A DNA stretch of 64,000 nt from assembly GCA_902492455.1 (NCBI GenBank), contig CABULH010000014.1, forward strand, positions 33,233 through 97,232, written 5' to 3'. The stretch's first letter is position 1. Each line of letters starts with the position of its first letter. The notes under the pieces are model-generated. The model had not been told where the DNA came from, ran no database searches, and was given only the letters and a program-made list of their open reading frames with translations. The DNA comes from an uncultured Oscillospiraceae bacterium (GTDB taxonomy: Bacteria > Bacillota > Clostridia > Oscillospirales > Acutalibacteraceae). Both the position numbers and the translations under genes were made by a program. This document shows positions 42,207 to 50,795 of this stretch, in pieces.

Positions 42207-44057
42207 ATGGACTATCCCGTACACATCGCAGCACAGCGGCATCCCGTGCTGGATTTTGCGGCGGAGGAACTGCGGAAATACATGCAGGCGGTCACCGGAG
42301 TAAAGTTGGAGCAGGGGCTGGGCGGCTTCTCCCTCCGGGTGAATCCGGCGCTGGATGACGGGCTGGACGCCTACACGGTTACCTGCTGTCCGCCGGAGGT
42401 GGAAATCTGCGGCGCCACGCCCAGGGCGGTACTCTTCGGCGTTTACGGTTTCTGCCGGGAGGTGCTGGGGGTGGGTTTCATCCTGCCGCCGGAAAGGGAG
42501 ATCGTTCCCCATATTCCGCCGGAAAAGCTGCCTTTTCGCAGCTTTTCTGACAAAGGGCGGTTTCGCATCCGGGCCTATACGCCGGATATGCCGTTGGACT
42601 GCGCCCAGCCCATCGACAGGCTGGCAAAATGGGGATACAACACCTATGCCCTTAGCGCCCGGCTGTGGGAGGAAAATAAAGCCGTTATGGGTCCGGAACT
42701 GCGGAAACGGGGAATGGGTGTCTGCTTATGCGGCCACGACATCGGCTTTCTGGTTCCCGCGAGCCGGTATTTTGCCTCCCATCCCCAGTGGTTCGCCCTG
42801 CGGGAGGGAGAGCGGGTGCCCGCCCAGATGTGCTATTCCCACCCCGAATTTCTGGCGGAGCTGGCGAAAAACCTGGCCGCCTACTGCCGATGGAATCCCG
42901 ACATCCGATCCGCGGTGCTGATGTTCAATGACAATGCCCAGCTTTGCGGCTGTGAACGCTGCCGGGGCCGGAATTTTGTGGATATCTATTGGGAAGGGGT
43001 GCGCATGGTCCGGGAGCAGCTTCGGCGGGAAGGTGTGGAACTGGAGATTTCAGCCATCGCCTACAATGCGGCGCTGGAATGGACCATGCTGGAAACCCTG
43101 CCCCAGCGGGAAACGGGAGGCTGTATGCTGGCCTGCTGGGGGCGCAACTATGCTCATCCTCTTAACGCGCCGGAAGACGGCTTCCAGAACCGGTTCCGGC
43201 TGGCCTTTGAAAACTGGAGCCGGCGGCAGCGGGAAAACGGCGTCCCCTTTGCCATATTTGAATACTACGGCGACCATTGGATGATGGGGTCCCTGCTGCC
43301 GCCCTTGCCGCAAAGAATTCCAGAGGACCTGGGTGTTTTTCATTCTTGTGGCGCCGATGCAATCGTGGCGCTGCATTTTCCTTACCGCTCCGCCATTCAA
43401 GTGATGCGGGAGGTAGTGGGGGAAGAGGACGCTGACGGAGAGGAGTACGATACCGAGGATTGGGCGGCCTGGCTGAATCTCTATCTGACCGGCCGGAATA
43501 TGTGGGAAAGCGCCGCCTCCGAGAATCCGCTGGATGATTATCTCCGCGCCGGTTTCGGTGCTTCAGCAGACGCTGCCCGGGAACTGCTCATGCAGGCGGA
43601 AGAGGCGCTGGCCCCGCTGACCAGGTTTTCCACCGCTTTGTTCAAGCTGCGGATCTGCGACCCCTGGTTCCGGGATGATTTTTCCATGAGGGAAACAGGA
43701 AAGACCCGGGTGCATTCCTGGGATCCCGAGGAGGACAATGCCGCACTGACAAGAGAAGCGGCGGCCGCCTGCCGCAGGGCTGCACAGCAGATGGTGAAAG
43801 CGCTGGAGGATGCCGCTCGAACGCAAAAGCCGCAGACGGCAAAGGAGCTGTGGCGGGAGTTTTTTGGCTGTTATCAGTATTTGGGAGACAAAACGGCGTC
43901 CCTGGCTTATCAATATGAAGCCCAGGAACGGCTGCTGGATGGAGACCGTGCAGCGGCGGCGGACTGTTTGCGCAAAGCCCTGGAGTTGGAAGAAGCGTTT
44001 GATGGACTGGAAATCCGCCATTGTCAGGAATGGCTGCTGAGATTAGAAAATGATTGA
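42207..44057 (+). CDS. DUF4838-like protein with GH20/GH67-type N-terminal domain, putative glycosidase
   Basis: 616 residues, no signal peptide. Residues 1-100 form the alpha/beta domain seen before the barrels of GH20, GH67 and GH84 enzymes (AAEELRKYMQAVTGVKLEQ; GVYGFCREVLGVGFILPPE). The following barrel has the DUF4838 hallmark CGCERCRGR region (residues about 247-255), a CxxC that could bind metal, and long helical C-terminal domain. AAAGGAGG precedes ATG 42207. A cytosolic glycosidase role fits the operon; catalytic residues cannot be assigned by eye. Confidence 0.7.
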   Translation: MDYPVHIAAQRHPVLDFAAEELRKYMQAVTGVKLEQGLGGFSLRVNPALDDGLDAYTVTCCPPEVEICGATPRAVLFGVYGFCREVLGVGFILPPEREIVPHIPPEKLPFRSFSDKGRFRIRAYTPDMPLDCAQPIDRLAKWGYNTYALSARLWEENKAVMGPELRKRGMGVCLCGHDIGFLVPASRYFASHPQWFALREGERVPAQMCYSHPEFLAELAKNLAAYCRWNPDIRSAVLMFNDNAQLCGCERCRGRNFVDIYWEGVRMVREQLRREGVELEISAIAYNAALEWTMLETLPQRETGGCMLACWGRNYAHPLNAPEDGFQNRFRLAFENWSRRQRENGVPFAIFEYYGDHWMMGSLLPPLPQRIPEDLGVFHSCGADAIVALHFPYRSAIQVMREVVGEEDADGEEYDTEDWAAWLNLYLTGRNMWESAASENPLDDYLRAGFGASADAARELLMQAEEALAPLTRFSTALFKLRICDPWFRDDFSMRETGKTRVHSWDPEEDNAALTREAAAACRRAAQQMVKALEDAARTQKPQTAKELWREFFGCYQYLGDKTASLAYQYEAQERLLDGDRAAAADCLRKALELEEAFDGLEIRHCQEWLLRLEND

Positions 44058-44070
44058 GGAGGATATTCCC

Positions 44071-45531
44071 ATGCGTTTGGAACGCGGAAAGCCGCTGCCC
44101 GGCGGCGTCAGTTACTGCAATCCCCTGCCTCTGCCCGATTATCCCCGGGGCTATGCCTGCCGAAAGAATCATCCCCGCAGCTGTGCCGGTCTGCCGGATT
44201 TCCGGGAAACAGCGGACCCCACCGTGCTTTATGACGAGGGGAAATGGTACCTGTATTCCTCCTGCGGCATGGCCTATGTCAGTGAGGATTTCGCCACCTG
44301 GATCCATGTGCATCTGCAGCCGGAGGATATCGGTTATGCGCCCACGGTGGTGAAGCACGCGGGGCGATATCTGCTCACCGCCAGCGGAAATCCGGAGCTG
44401 TGGGCGGCGGACAATCCCCTGGGCCCATTTGCATGTATCGGTAAGTTCCATAATCTCCGCGGGGAGACTATGGTGATGCTGGATCCCATGCTCTTTTCCG
44501 ATGATGACGGAAGGCTGTACGCCTATTGGGGCGGCGGCTCCCCCATCTATGGGGTGGAGCTGGATCCGGCAGATCCCTGCTGCTTTCTGGGAGAACCGAC
44601 AGAGCTGTTTCGCTATGATCCCGCGCATGTATGGGAGCGGGTGGGGGAATGGAACGAGGACAGCACCCACAGCTTTGTGGAGGGCAGCTGGATGTTTAAG
44701 CATGGGGAGAACTATTATCTCACCTATTGCGCTCCCGGTACGGAATTCAGCACGTATGCCATGGGCGCCTATCGTGGGAAGGGCCCTCTGGGTCCCTTCC
44801 GGTACCAGGAAAACAACCCTATTTTATCCAAAAAATACGGCATCGTCCGGGGGCCGGGTCACGGTTCTATCGTTGAGGGGCCGGGGAAAACCCTTTGGGC
44901 CTTTTATACCTGCACCCTCTGCCATTATCATAACGCGGAGCGGCGGATCGGAATGGATCCCCTGGGAATCGATGAAAGGGGCAACCTGTATGTGAAGGAA
45001 GCCACGGAGATCCCTCAGTGGGCGCCGGGGCTGACGGCGGCGCCGGAGGAGGGCAACGGCTGCGGCCTGCTGCCGGTGACCTTCCGGCGGGGCACCTCCG
45101 CCTCCAGTTCCGCCCCGGGACGGGATCCTCTTTACGCCACCGACGACAGTATGCTGACCTGGTGGCAGCCGGACCAGGAGGACAATCATCCCTGGCTGCA
45201 GGTGCATACCGGCACGGCGTTTGAGCTGTACGCCGTCCGGATCATCTGGCGGGAGGTGGGGCTGGATTACGACGCCGGTGTGGCGCCCGGCCCCATGCGT
45301 TATCGGATTGCGGCCCGGGGAGAGGGCGGCGAATGGATAACGGTGCTGGATGCTTCGCAGAACCAAACCGAACTGACCATAGATTACCGGCCGTTGGAGC
45401 GGGTGGTGCGGGCCAATCAAATCCGACTGGACATTTTGGAGACGCCGGCGGGCATCCAGCCGGGAGTGCTCAATTTTACCGTGTTCGGGCTGTGTCCGAC
45501 GGGGGAGGACGGGTATGCGGATTGTCTGTGA
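44071..45531 (+). CDS. GH43-like five-bladed propeller glycosidase with C-terminal discoidin-like domain
   Basis: 486 residues from ATG 44071 (GAGGAGG at the right distance; an upstream ATG at 44050 overlaps the previous gene). The propeller shows the three carboxylates expected of GH43/GH117: Asp in TADPTVLYDEGKWYLY, Asp in LDPMLFSDDDGRLYAYW and Glu in FVEGSWMFKHGENYYLTY. The N-terminal NPLPLPDYPRG stretch is typical of one GH43 branch. Residues about 330-480 look like an F5/8 type C (CBM32-like) domain. Cytosolic; likely an exo-acting arabinosidase or galactosidase. The next gene overlaps its end by 17 bases. Confidence 0.83.
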   Translation: MRLERGKPLPGGVSYCNPLPLPDYPRGYACRKNHPRSCAGLPDFRETADPTVLYDEGKWYLYSSCGMAYVSEDFATWIHVHLQPEDIGYAPTVVKHAGRYLLTASGNPELWAADNPLGPFACIGKFHNLRGETMVMLDPMLFSDDDGRLYAYWGGGSPIYGVELDPADPCCFLGEPTELFRYDPAHVWERVGEWNEDSTHSFVEGSWMFKHGENYYLTYCAPGTEFSTYAMGAYRGKGPLGPFRYQENNPILSKKYGIVRGPGHGSIVEGPGKTLWAFYTCTLCHYHNAERRIGMDPLGIDERGNLYVKEATEIPQWAPGLTAAPEEGNGCGLLPVTFRRGTSASSSAPGRDPLYATDDSMLTWWQPDQEDNHPWLQVHTGTAFELYAVRIIWREVGLDYDAGVAPGPMRYRIAARGEGGEWITVLDASQNQTELTIDYRPLERVVRANQIRLDILETPAGIQPGVLNFTVFGLCPTGEDGYADCL

Positions 45532-48500
45532 TTTCAGCTGGGGCAGCTGGACCGGCTATTTTGGAAAAAAATACATTCCGGTTTATGATTTCAGCGGCAG
45601 CGTTACCGTGGAGGAGGGCCGGCTGACGGACACCCAAAAGATACAGTTCGCTTATGATGATTGGGGCCCCTTTGTCCGCAGCCGGCAGTATGAGCCTTAT
45701 GGGGAGACCGCCTTTGCCTCGGTAGTGCAAAACTGGTTCGATGGAATCCGGGTGGTGGCGGAGGGAGACGAAAATACCCGGCTATGCCTGCGCACCGCTA
45801 TGGGGGAGCTTTGCTTCACCGCCGGGGAGCTTTGGGAGAAGAAGCACCTCTCCCTTTTGGTCGGGGAGCCCTATTCCATGGCCATGCTTCATGCGGAGGG
45901 AGAGCAGCCCTGGTATCTGGAGGATTTTCCGCCGGAGGAAGAGGTTTATTTCGGTACGGCAATGTCCGGCGGGAGGGAAAGGGACTGGTTCGGCGTCCGT
46001 GGCCGGGCCATGGCCCCTGGAGAGGAGCTGACCCTCTGCCCGGAGGGAATCCTGCTGGCTCCCGGGACCCGGCTGCAGATCCGTCTGCGCTTTTTGCTGA
46101 ACGGGGATCCGAATAGAGAGCGACAGACCAGGGATGTCCCCCATTTTGATCTTTCCTTGAATGACCGCCCGGTTTGGAGCAATGCCCGTTTTACCATGTA
46201 TCATGATGTATCCTCTCAGTTTCTGGAGGAGAGCGTCATCGAGGTAGAAGCCAGAGAAACAGAGGAAGCGGTGCGCCGTCTCACCCTGCGCAACCGGGAC
46301 GATAAAAACACGGTGTTGGTACAGCTGATCGGCCTGCGCCGCCTGGAATGCCCTCCGCTGGAACTGGCGGGCTGTCCGTTCTGGGCAGCCGTGGAGCGTC
46401 CTGTTCCCATTACCCTGCGGGTTAATGCTCTTTCCGCCAGGGTGGAGGTGGATTACGATCCCGAGGAGCTGGAATTCGCCCTTTCACCGGAGACGATCAA
46501 CACCCACCCCCTGCGGCGGCAGGTGGCGGATATCAACTGCATCGGGGTCAATGAGGAGCGGGTCCGGGTGCTGGAAAAGGGGAAACATACCTTTTGTTTT
46601 CTGCCCCGCCGAGCTGGGAAGAAGGTGACCGCCACCTTCACCGACCGGTGGAGCGGTACGGTGCTGCGGGTGGTGATTCCGGAAATATGGCAGCCGCCGG
46701 CGGATACCCAGCCCTGTCATGTGGGGGCGGAGGTGCGTACCGGCAATCCCAACGACTATATTCCTCTGCTGGAACGGATCCGGGATCAAAAAATCGCCGA
46801 TCTGGTGGTGTTCCGGGATTATCACAACGACAGCGGCCATCCCGTCAAGCTGTGGGAGGCTGCGGCCTTCTGCCGGGAATATGGTCTGCTCACCGACGCC
46901 ATCATCATGGACGAACAGCCGGTGGTGGCTGCGGCCTCGGCCGAGCACTGCCTGTGCGTGGGTACTCACGAGCATACGGGTATCTTTTACGGGCGGGATA
47001 GAGTGCGCAGCGCCGGCTATACCATGAAGGAGGCCCGGGACGCGGCGGTGGAGATTCTGCGCCAGGTGGCGGATACCTTCCGGGTCAGAAGAGTACCGGT
47101 GGCGGTGGGAGACGCCAGCGGCGGCAGCCGCTACGCCTATATGGCGGGCTTTGATATTCTTCGTCACGAAACCTTTGTGGGACATCATATGCTGATCCTG
47201 CCCAATGCCCGCGGCGCGGCCAAGGCCTTCGGCAAAGAGATGTGGGGTGTTCACATCGCCTCCCAGCACAACGCCCAGCCTGAACTGGAATACGGTATCC
47301 GGCGATATTATCTGGGGGTGTACCTGGCTTGGATGATGGGAGCGGGATTTGTGTTTGAGGAGGACAGCCAGTTTCAGTATTTCAAATACAACAAGATGGT
47401 ATCGGGGGATTATCTTCCCGCCCGAAAGACCGCAGTCATGCAGGCGTTTTATAAATACAGCGCCACCCATCCCCGGCGGGGCCGGCCTTTAGTGGACATG
47501 GCGGTGCTGCAGGGAAGGTATGCGCCGCCGGTCAGCGGCCTCAGCGCGGCCAACAACGGCAGCGGAGAAGAGGATGCCTTTGTCAATGAAAATTATCCCG
47601 TCTGGAGCCACACGGGCAACGAACGCTGGTCCTGGGGATACCGCCAATGCGAAAAGGGGCTTCATCTGCTGGAGACCCTGTCCCCGGGGATCTTCCTGAC
47701 CCCGCTGAATCAGCAGCCGGAGAAGACCCGGAAATTTTTCAGCGGCAGTCCTTTTGGAGAATATGATTTTCTGCCGGTGGAGGCTCCCGGCGATGTGATG
47801 GGCGACTACCGCCTGATCCTGATGCTGGACTGGCATACCATGGAGGAAGACGGCGAGGGGGACGACTATCATAAACTGCTGGAATATGTCCGGCAGGGCG
47901 GCGTGCTGTTTCTCAGCGTGCCCCACCTCACCACCCGCACCGACCGGGAATTTCTGGCGGATATGGATAATCTGCGGCTGTATGCCGGGGGAGATGTGCA
48001 GGCGCTCTGCGGGGTAAGTGTGCGCGGCAAATCATCGGCGGCGCTGTCGGAGATCCGGTCGGTGGAGGGATGGCTGGAAGCGGCCCCTGGTCCGGCGTCC
48101 GATGCCATCCGTCTGCCCAATACCGACAAGGATGAGGACGGTCCCTGTCGTCTGGCGGATATCCAGCTGCAGGGGGCCGAGCCGGTACTTATCGACAAAG
48201 ATACCGGCAGGCCGGTCCTGGTTCGCCACACAGTGGGCAAGGGCTGGGTTTATCTGCTGTGCACCTATGCCTATCCCGGCCATGAAGCGCTGAAAGAGTG
48301 GATGCCCCGGGTGCTGCTGCGGCTGCTGGATCTGTACGGCAGTAAGCGGCTGACTCTGGAGGGAGAACGCCGGGATGTATATTGGTCTCTCTGGGGAGAA
48401 AACGGACAGGCGGACAAGGTCTATCTGCTGAATACCGACTGGACCAGGGTAGGAAATGAAAAACAGATCGCTCTGGTGACTCCTTCCGCCCGGATGGAAG

Positions 48501-48781
48501 TGCCGGTACGGGAGGGGGCTATGCGGGAAATATCCCTTTTTGAAGGGGGATTCTGCTGGGCCGAGGATCCGGCGGTATCCATCACCCGCATAAGCAGCGG
48601 AGAGATTGAAACGGATTACCAAGTCTGCGCCATGGAGGATACCGTTCTGCGCTTTTCCGCCAGCCGGCCGGTGATGGTCACGGCAGGAGAAGAAAGCCGC
48701 GTCATCAAGGGCGAAGCGGAATGGAAACTGGATTTCCCGAAGGCGGAACCGGTATTTCTCCGGATCCGGCCAGTAAAATAA
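45515..48781 (+). CDS. Very large orphan protein, putative multi-domain glycosidase
   Basis: 1088 residues, no signal peptide, unrecognised. The first ~400 residues are beta-sandwich-like. Residues about 410-680 read like a (beta/alpha)8 barrel, with regularly spaced strands (DLVVFRDYHND, LTDAIIMDEQP, VPVAVGDASGG, WGVHIASQHN, GAGFVFEEDSQF) in which MDEQ and FEEDS offer acid candidates. Residues about 760-950 resemble the GATase-like domain of GH42 (LILMLDWHTM, LEYVRQGGVLFLSVPHL, HTVGKGWVYLLCTYAYPG). A C-terminal beta domain ends the chain. GGGGAGGA precedes ATG 45515 inside the GH43-like gene, implying translational coupling. Probably the founding member type of a new family. Confidence 0.72.
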   Translation: MRIVCDFSWGSWTGYFGKKYIPVYDFSGSVTVEEGRLTDTQKIQFAYDDWGPFVRSRQYEPYGETAFASVVQNWFDGIRVVAEGDENTRLCLRTAMGELCFTAGELWEKKHLSLLVGEPYSMAMLHAEGEQPWYLEDFPPEEEVYFGTAMSGGRERDWFGVRGRAMAPGEELTLCPEGILLAPGTRLQIRLRFLLNGDPNRERQTRDVPHFDLSLNDRPVWSNARFTMYHDVSSQFLEESVIEVEARETEEAVRRLTLRNRDDKNTVLVQLIGLRRLECPPLELAGCPFWAAVERPVPITLRVNALSARVEVDYDPEELEFALSPETINTHPLRRQVADINCIGVNEERVRVLEKGKHTFCFLPRRAGKKVTATFTDRWSGTVLRVVIPEIWQPPADTQPCHVGAEVRTGNPNDYIPLLERIRDQKIADLVVFRDYHNDSGHPVKLWEAAAFCREYGLLTDAIIMDEQPVVAAASAEHCLCVGTHEHTGIFYGRDRVRSAGYTMKEARDAAVEILRQVADTFRVRRVPVAVGDASGGSRYAYMAGFDILRHETFVGHHMLILPNARGAAKAFGKEMWGVHIASQHNAQPELEYGIRRYYLGVYLAWMMGAGFVFEEDSQFQYFKYNKMVSGDYLPARKTAVMQAFYKYSATHPRRGRPLVDMAVLQGRYAPPVSGLSAANNGSGEEDAFVNENYPVWSHTGNERWSWGYRQCEKGLHLLETLSPGIFLTPLNQQPEKTRKFFSGSPFGEYDFLPVEAPGDVMGDYRLILMLDWHTMEEDGEGDDYHKLLEYVRQGGVLFLSVPHLTTRTDREFLADMDNLRLYAGGDVQALCGVSVRGKSSAALSEIRSVEGWLEAAPGPASDAIRLPNTDKDEDGPCRLADIQLQGAEPVLIDKDTGRPVLVRHTVGKGWVYLLCTYAYPGHEALKEWMPRVLLRLLDLYGSKRLTLEGERRDVYWSLWGENGQADKVYLLNTDWTRVGNEKQIALVTPSARMEVPVREGAMREISLFEGGFCWAEDPAVSITRISSGEIETDYQVCAMEDTVLRFSASRPVMVTAGEESRVIKGEAEWKLDFPKAEPVFLRIRPVK

Positions 48782-48814
48782 TCAAAGGCGGACGCTTTGG
48801 CGTCCGCCTTTGAT
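48781..48814 (+). terminator. Probable terminator of the glycan operon
   Basis: A perfect 15-base stem (ATCAAAGGCGGACGC and complement) with a four-base loop directly at the stop codon; the T run is short, so termination may be incomplete. Confidence 0.72.
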
Positions 48815-48941
48815 TATGCCGGTTTCAGCGGCAGCGGCGATAAAATGGGATGCGCATAAAGGAAGCCACCGCTTGCACAGCCGAGGATTTCATGCTACAC
48901 TGATAGCCGTGGGAAATTCCGAATCGAAGGAGAGAGCCAGA

Positions 48942-49625
48942 ATGTATGAACAGCTGAAAACCAGCCGCCTGTATGATCTTCGGCACACCATTGCCGCACC
49001 TCTGCTGGAGAAAACGCTTTACCCCTGGGAAGCCCTGTCCGGCATCCGCGATTTTATTGAGGCTGTGGGCCAGACCCTGCCGGCAGAGGAATACGACAAT
49101 CCCCGTCCCGGCGTGTGGATTCACAAGACAGCCAAGGTGGCTCCCACCGCTTTTATCGGCGATTGGGTGATCATCGGGCCGGAAACCGAGGTGCGCCACT
49201 GCGCCTTTATCCGGGGCAGCGCGGTTGTAGGTGCCGGCGCTGTTGTGGGCAATTCCACCGAGCTGAAAAACGTCATCCTCTTCGACCGGGTGCAGGTGCC
49301 TCACTACAATTATGTAGGGGATTCCATTTTGGGCTATAAATCGCACATGGGAGCCGGTTCCATCACCTCCAACGTGAAAAGTGATAAAACCCTGGCCACC
49401 GTTTCCATGGATGGGCACAAGGTGGTGACCGGACTGAAGAAGTTCGGCGCTATGCTGGGGGATAACGTGGAGGTTGGCTGCGGCAGCGTGCTGAATCCTG
49501 GCACTGTGGTCGGGCGGAACACCAATATTTATCCGCTGTCCATGGTACGGGGCTATGTGCCCGAGGGGAGCATTTACAAGAAGCAAGGCGAGGTTGTAGA
49601 AAAAGCGGAGATCCAGACGCCTTAA
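48942..49625 (+). CDS. Left-handed beta-helix acyltransferase-like protein (GlmU C-terminal type)
   Basis: 227 residues. After ~65 helical residues the hexapeptide repeat begins (VWIHKTAKVAPTAFIGDWVI; VVGAGAVVGNSTELKNVILF) and continues to residue 215, including HYNYVGDSILG and MGAGSITSNVKSDK, which match the acetyl-CoA and GlcN-1-P site of GlmU. There is no nucleotidyltransferase domain, so it is a stand-alone relative, often labelled UDP-GlcNAc pyrophosphorylase in Clostridia. Likely acetylates a sugar phosphate. ATG 48942 follows AAGGAGAG. Confidence 0.8.
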   Translation: MYEQLKTSRLYDLRHTIAAPLLEKTLYPWEALSGIRDFIEAVGQTLPAEEYDNPRPGVWIHKTAKVAPTAFIGDWVIIGPETEVRHCAFIRGSAVVGAGAVVGNSTELKNVILFDRVQVPHYNYVGDSILGYKSHMGAGSITSNVKSDKTLATVSMDGHKVVTGLKKFGAMLGDNVEVGCGSVLNPGTVVGRNTNIYPLSMVRGYVPEGSIYKKQGEVVEKAEIQTP

Positions 49626-49651
49626 AATTTGGTAAAACCTTCCCGGCGTTG

Positions 49652-49680
49652 TTGCACGGCAGCAGAGGGTACGGTATAAT
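49652..49680 (+). promoter_or_regulatory. Promoter ahead of the NatAB-like leader
   Basis: TTGCAC at 49652-49657, 17 bases, TATAAT at 49675-49680. The -10 box is part of the first copy of the 31-base repeat. Confidence 0.72.
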
Positions 49681-49702
49681 GGAGAAAATCGGAGATTTTC
49701 TC
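49672..49702 (+). repeat. 31-base direct repeat, copy 1, with internal palindrome
   Basis: CGGTATAATG followed by GAGAAAATC-gga-GATTTTCTC. The copy at 49805 differs at one base. The palindrome begins right after the -10 box and overlaps the expected start of transcription, as an operator would. Confidence 0.85.
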
Positions 49703-49705
49703 TTT

Positions 49706-49762
49706 GAAGAATGCCGGTCGGCTTGAACAGCCTCCTGCGGCTTTGCCGCACTGGCATTCTTC
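49706..49762 (+). ncRNA. Candidate structured RNA element (three-way junction) in the leader
   Basis: GAAGAATGCC (49706-49715) pairs with GGCATTCTTC (49753-49762); inside are two hairpins, GGCT/AGCC (49720-49732) and TGCGGC/GCCGCA (49736-49750). The nested, fully paired layout lies just after a consensus promoter. It could be a cis-regulatory leader or a small RNA; no known family recognised. Confidence 0.42.
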
Positions 49763-49804
49763 CGGTGGCAGCATAACCGTACACCGACTGTGCATCCGCG
49801 TTTG

Positions 49805-49835
49805 CGGTACAATGGAGAAAATCGGAGATTTTCTC
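49805..49835 (+). repeat. 31-base direct repeat, copy 2
   Basis: Same as copy 1 with TACAAT in place of TATAAT, so it may be a second, weaker promoter with the same palindromic operator, 64 bases before the ATPase start codon. Confidence 0.85.
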
Positions 49836-49898
49836 ATAGCCCGCGGTCGTGGCACAACGGCTGTATAATCTTTAATAATGGATAAAAGGAGGGATTTC

Positions 49899-50795
49899 AT
49901 GGGTCTGCGGGTACAAAACGTCAGCAAGTCCTTCGGCGATAAAAAGGCGGTGGACAATCTGAGCTTTGCGGTGGAGGAACCGGGAGTCTATGGACTGATC
50001 GGAACCAACGGCGCGGGCAAGACTACTACCATCCGCATGATTTTGGGTGTGATGGATCACGATCAAGGAAAAATCACCTGGAACGGCGGCCCCTTGAACC
50101 GGCGCACGGTGCGGTTCGGCTATATGCCGGAGGAACGGGGGATCTATCCGAAGGTACGGGTACTGGATCAGCTGGAATATTTCGGTCGGCTGCGGGGCAT
50201 GAGCCGCCGGGACGCTGTGGCCTCCGCTCAGCGATGGATGGAACGGCTGGAGGTCACCGAATACACCCAGATGCCGGCGGAAAAGCTGTCCAAGGGCAAT
50301 CAGCAGAAGATTCAGCTTATCGCCACCGTGATCCATGATCCCGAACTGATTTTTCTGGACGAACCCTTCAGTGGCTTGGATCCCATTAACACCGATGTGT
50401 TCAAAAGGGTGCTGGGGGAACTGATAGATGCCGGAAAATACATCGTTATGTCCAGCCATCAGATGTCCACAGTGGAGGAATATTGCCGGGATCTGACCAT
50501 TCTCACCCATGGGCGCGCGGTGCTTCAGGGCAATCTGCGGCAGATAAAGGCGGGTTACGGGCATACCAACCTATCCGTCTCCTGCGGGCGGGACGTGACC
50601 GCCAAGGCGGAGGCGCACGGCTTGCAGCTGCTTGAAAAAACCGCGGAGGGCTGGGAATTCAGGATCGACGGCGATGAAGCCGCTCACGCATTCCTGGCGG
50701 ACTTGGTCAAGGATGGGATTTATCCCGAGCGGTATGAGATTCGGGAGCCGTCCCTGCATGAAATCTTTGTGGAGAAAGTGGGGGGAGCGGAATGA
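49899..50795 (+). CDS. ABC-2 type exporter ATP-binding protein (NatA-like)
   Basis: 298 residues. Walker A is GTNGAGKTT near residue 36, the Q-loop region contains GYMPEERG (Pro-Glu-Glu in place of Q as in NatA/YhaQ types), the signature is LSKGNQQK, Walker B is LIFLDEPFSGLDP and the switch His is in MSSHQMS. A C-terminal DUF4162-like extension follows. Start ATG 49899 follows AAAGGAGGG. It couples with the permease gene by an ATGA overlap. NatAB-type systems expel sodium or toxic compounds; the substrate here is unknown. Confidence 0.92.
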   Translation: MGLRVQNVSKSFGDKKAVDNLSFAVEEPGVYGLIGTNGAGKTTTIRMILGVMDHDQGKITWNGGPLNRRTVRFGYMPEERGIYPKVRVLDQLEYFGRLRGMSRRDAVASAQRWMERLEVTEYTQMPAEKLSKGNQQKIQLIATVIHDPELIFLDEPFSGLDPINTDVFKRVLGELIDAGKYIVMSSHQMSTVEEYCRDLTILTHGRAVLQGNLRQIKAGYGHTNLSVSCGRDVTAKAEAHGLQLLEKTAEGWEFRIDGDEAAHAFLADLVKDGIYPERYEIREPSLHEIFVEKVGGAE

